The notes under the pieces: model-generated
What the model saw: only the letters and a program-made list of their open reading frames with translations
Databases searched by the model: none
What the model was told of the DNA's origin: nothing
Made by a program: the position numbers and the translations under genes
Shown: positions 63,830-64,000 of the stretch, one piece after another
Layout of the letters: each line of letters opens with the position of its first letter
Numbering within the stretch: the stretch's first letter is position 1
DNA from: Areca catechu
Taxonomy: Eukaryota; Streptophyta; Magnoliopsida; Arecales; Arecaceae
DNA length: 64,000 nt
Assembly: GCA_021397845.1 (NCBI GenBank)
Contig: CM038044.1
Span: 101,926,942 to 101,990,941, forward strand
Reading direction: 5' to 3'

Positions 63830-64000
63830 ATGATTGTCTTGTTAAGGTTCTCGATCCTATAAGCTCCTCGTTCAAGGGCTTCTTTTGATGTGCATATTGT
63901 CGAGAAGACCTCCATTTTCTACCTGATTTAATTTTTAAAGACTTTGTTAACTAGTCATTGATAAGTTACTCTTGTATTCTTTAAACTAAAAGGCATTATT
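63830..64000 (-). pseudogene. TAT-1 reverse transcriptase remnant (runs off the edge)
   Basis: Minus strand from 64000: MPFSLKNTRVTYQ, then LVNKVFKN after a stop, matching MPFGLKNAGATYQ and LVSKVFKDQIG of TAT-2 RT. Further left, KMEVF and ENLNKTI follow the order expected after it (the catalytic box is destroyed). It is heavily decayed and only the part near the active site is inside the window. Confidence 0.7.

Larger units (their letters stand above)
10284..64000 (-). mobile_element. TAT-1: old Tat-type Ty3/gypsy element split by nested insertions
   Basis: Two parts support a single minus-strand Tat element as the oldest layer. The antisense (plus-strand) gene lies at about 10284-12195, continues after COP-1 at 44853-45480, and is followed by non-coding repeats. 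A reverse transcriptase remnant on the minus strand lies at about 63830-64000. This is the same order as in intact-order TAT-2: antisense gene, repeat-rich spacer, then pol on the minus strand. The solo LTR and TAT-2 lie in the spacer. The LTR left of 10284 was not recognised, and pol runs off the right edge. The linkage of the two parts is inferred. Confidence 0.55.

Overview
This window looks like intergenic heterochromatin of a large flowering-plant genome. It is built almost entirely of LTR retrotransposons, and I found no convincing host gene, tRNA, rRNA or CRISPR array. The evidence for a plant is the mix of families: Ty3/gypsy chromovirus-type elements primed by initiator tRNA-Met, Ty3/gypsy Tat-type elements with two RNase H domains and an antisense ORF, and Ty1/copia elements of SIRE/Maximus type with a third ORF. 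Their decay pattern also fits cytosine methylation. I cannot name the species.

Nesting, resolved by LTR pairs and 5-bp target-site duplications (TSDs). Labels are mine. The oldest layer is TAT-1, a decayed Tat element with its antisense gene on the plus strand (10.3-12.2 kb, resuming 44.85-45.4 kb) and a reverse transcriptase remnant on the minus strand at the right edge (63.83-64.0 kb). COP-1 (12196-44847, TSD GGTCA) sits inside that antisense gene. COP-2 (17353-41591, TSD ATTTA) sits inside COP-1. NAG-1 (20620-27303, TSD AGGAG) sits inside the third ORF of COP-2, and NAG-2 (35135-41288, TSD TTAGA) sits inside the 5' LTR of COP-2. A solo LTR (45835-47360, TSD CTGAG) and TAT-2 (47814-63621, TSD CCAGG/CTAGG) lie in the non-coding part of TAT-1. 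MIN-1 (52336-55664, TSD TTCGG/TTCAA), which is almost only two LTRs, sits in a tandem array of TAT-2. Left of all this are a gag fragment (1-784), an isolated LTR-like block (about 788-2016), a decayed chromovirus CHR-1 (about 2028-7943, minus strand), a minisatellite (7944-8685) and AT-rich DNA.

Most interesting points. (1) NAG-1 and NAG-2 have different LTRs, yet each has an uninterrupted ORF of about 550 codons with the same unusual plan: the gag N-terminus, no gag core, no protease, RT or RNase H, a shared region of about 200 residues, and a piece of integrase. (2) NAG-1, NAG-2 and CHR-1 share a leader of about 430 bp with a hairpin whose stem survives sequence change, which makes it a candidate packaging signal. 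(3) Two Tat elements of very different age carry an antisense gene with introns; the older copy has a TATA box. (4) Two copia elements carry a third ORF with the plant-transposon (Transposase_32-like) domain, broken mainly by TAG stops.

How the parts may work together (inference): NAG-1, NAG-2 and MIN-1 lack enzymes and would need proteins from a CHR-1-like relative, with which they share the primer site and, for the NAGs, the leader. All autonomous-type elements here carry stops, frameshifts or deletions, so none looks active as it stands.
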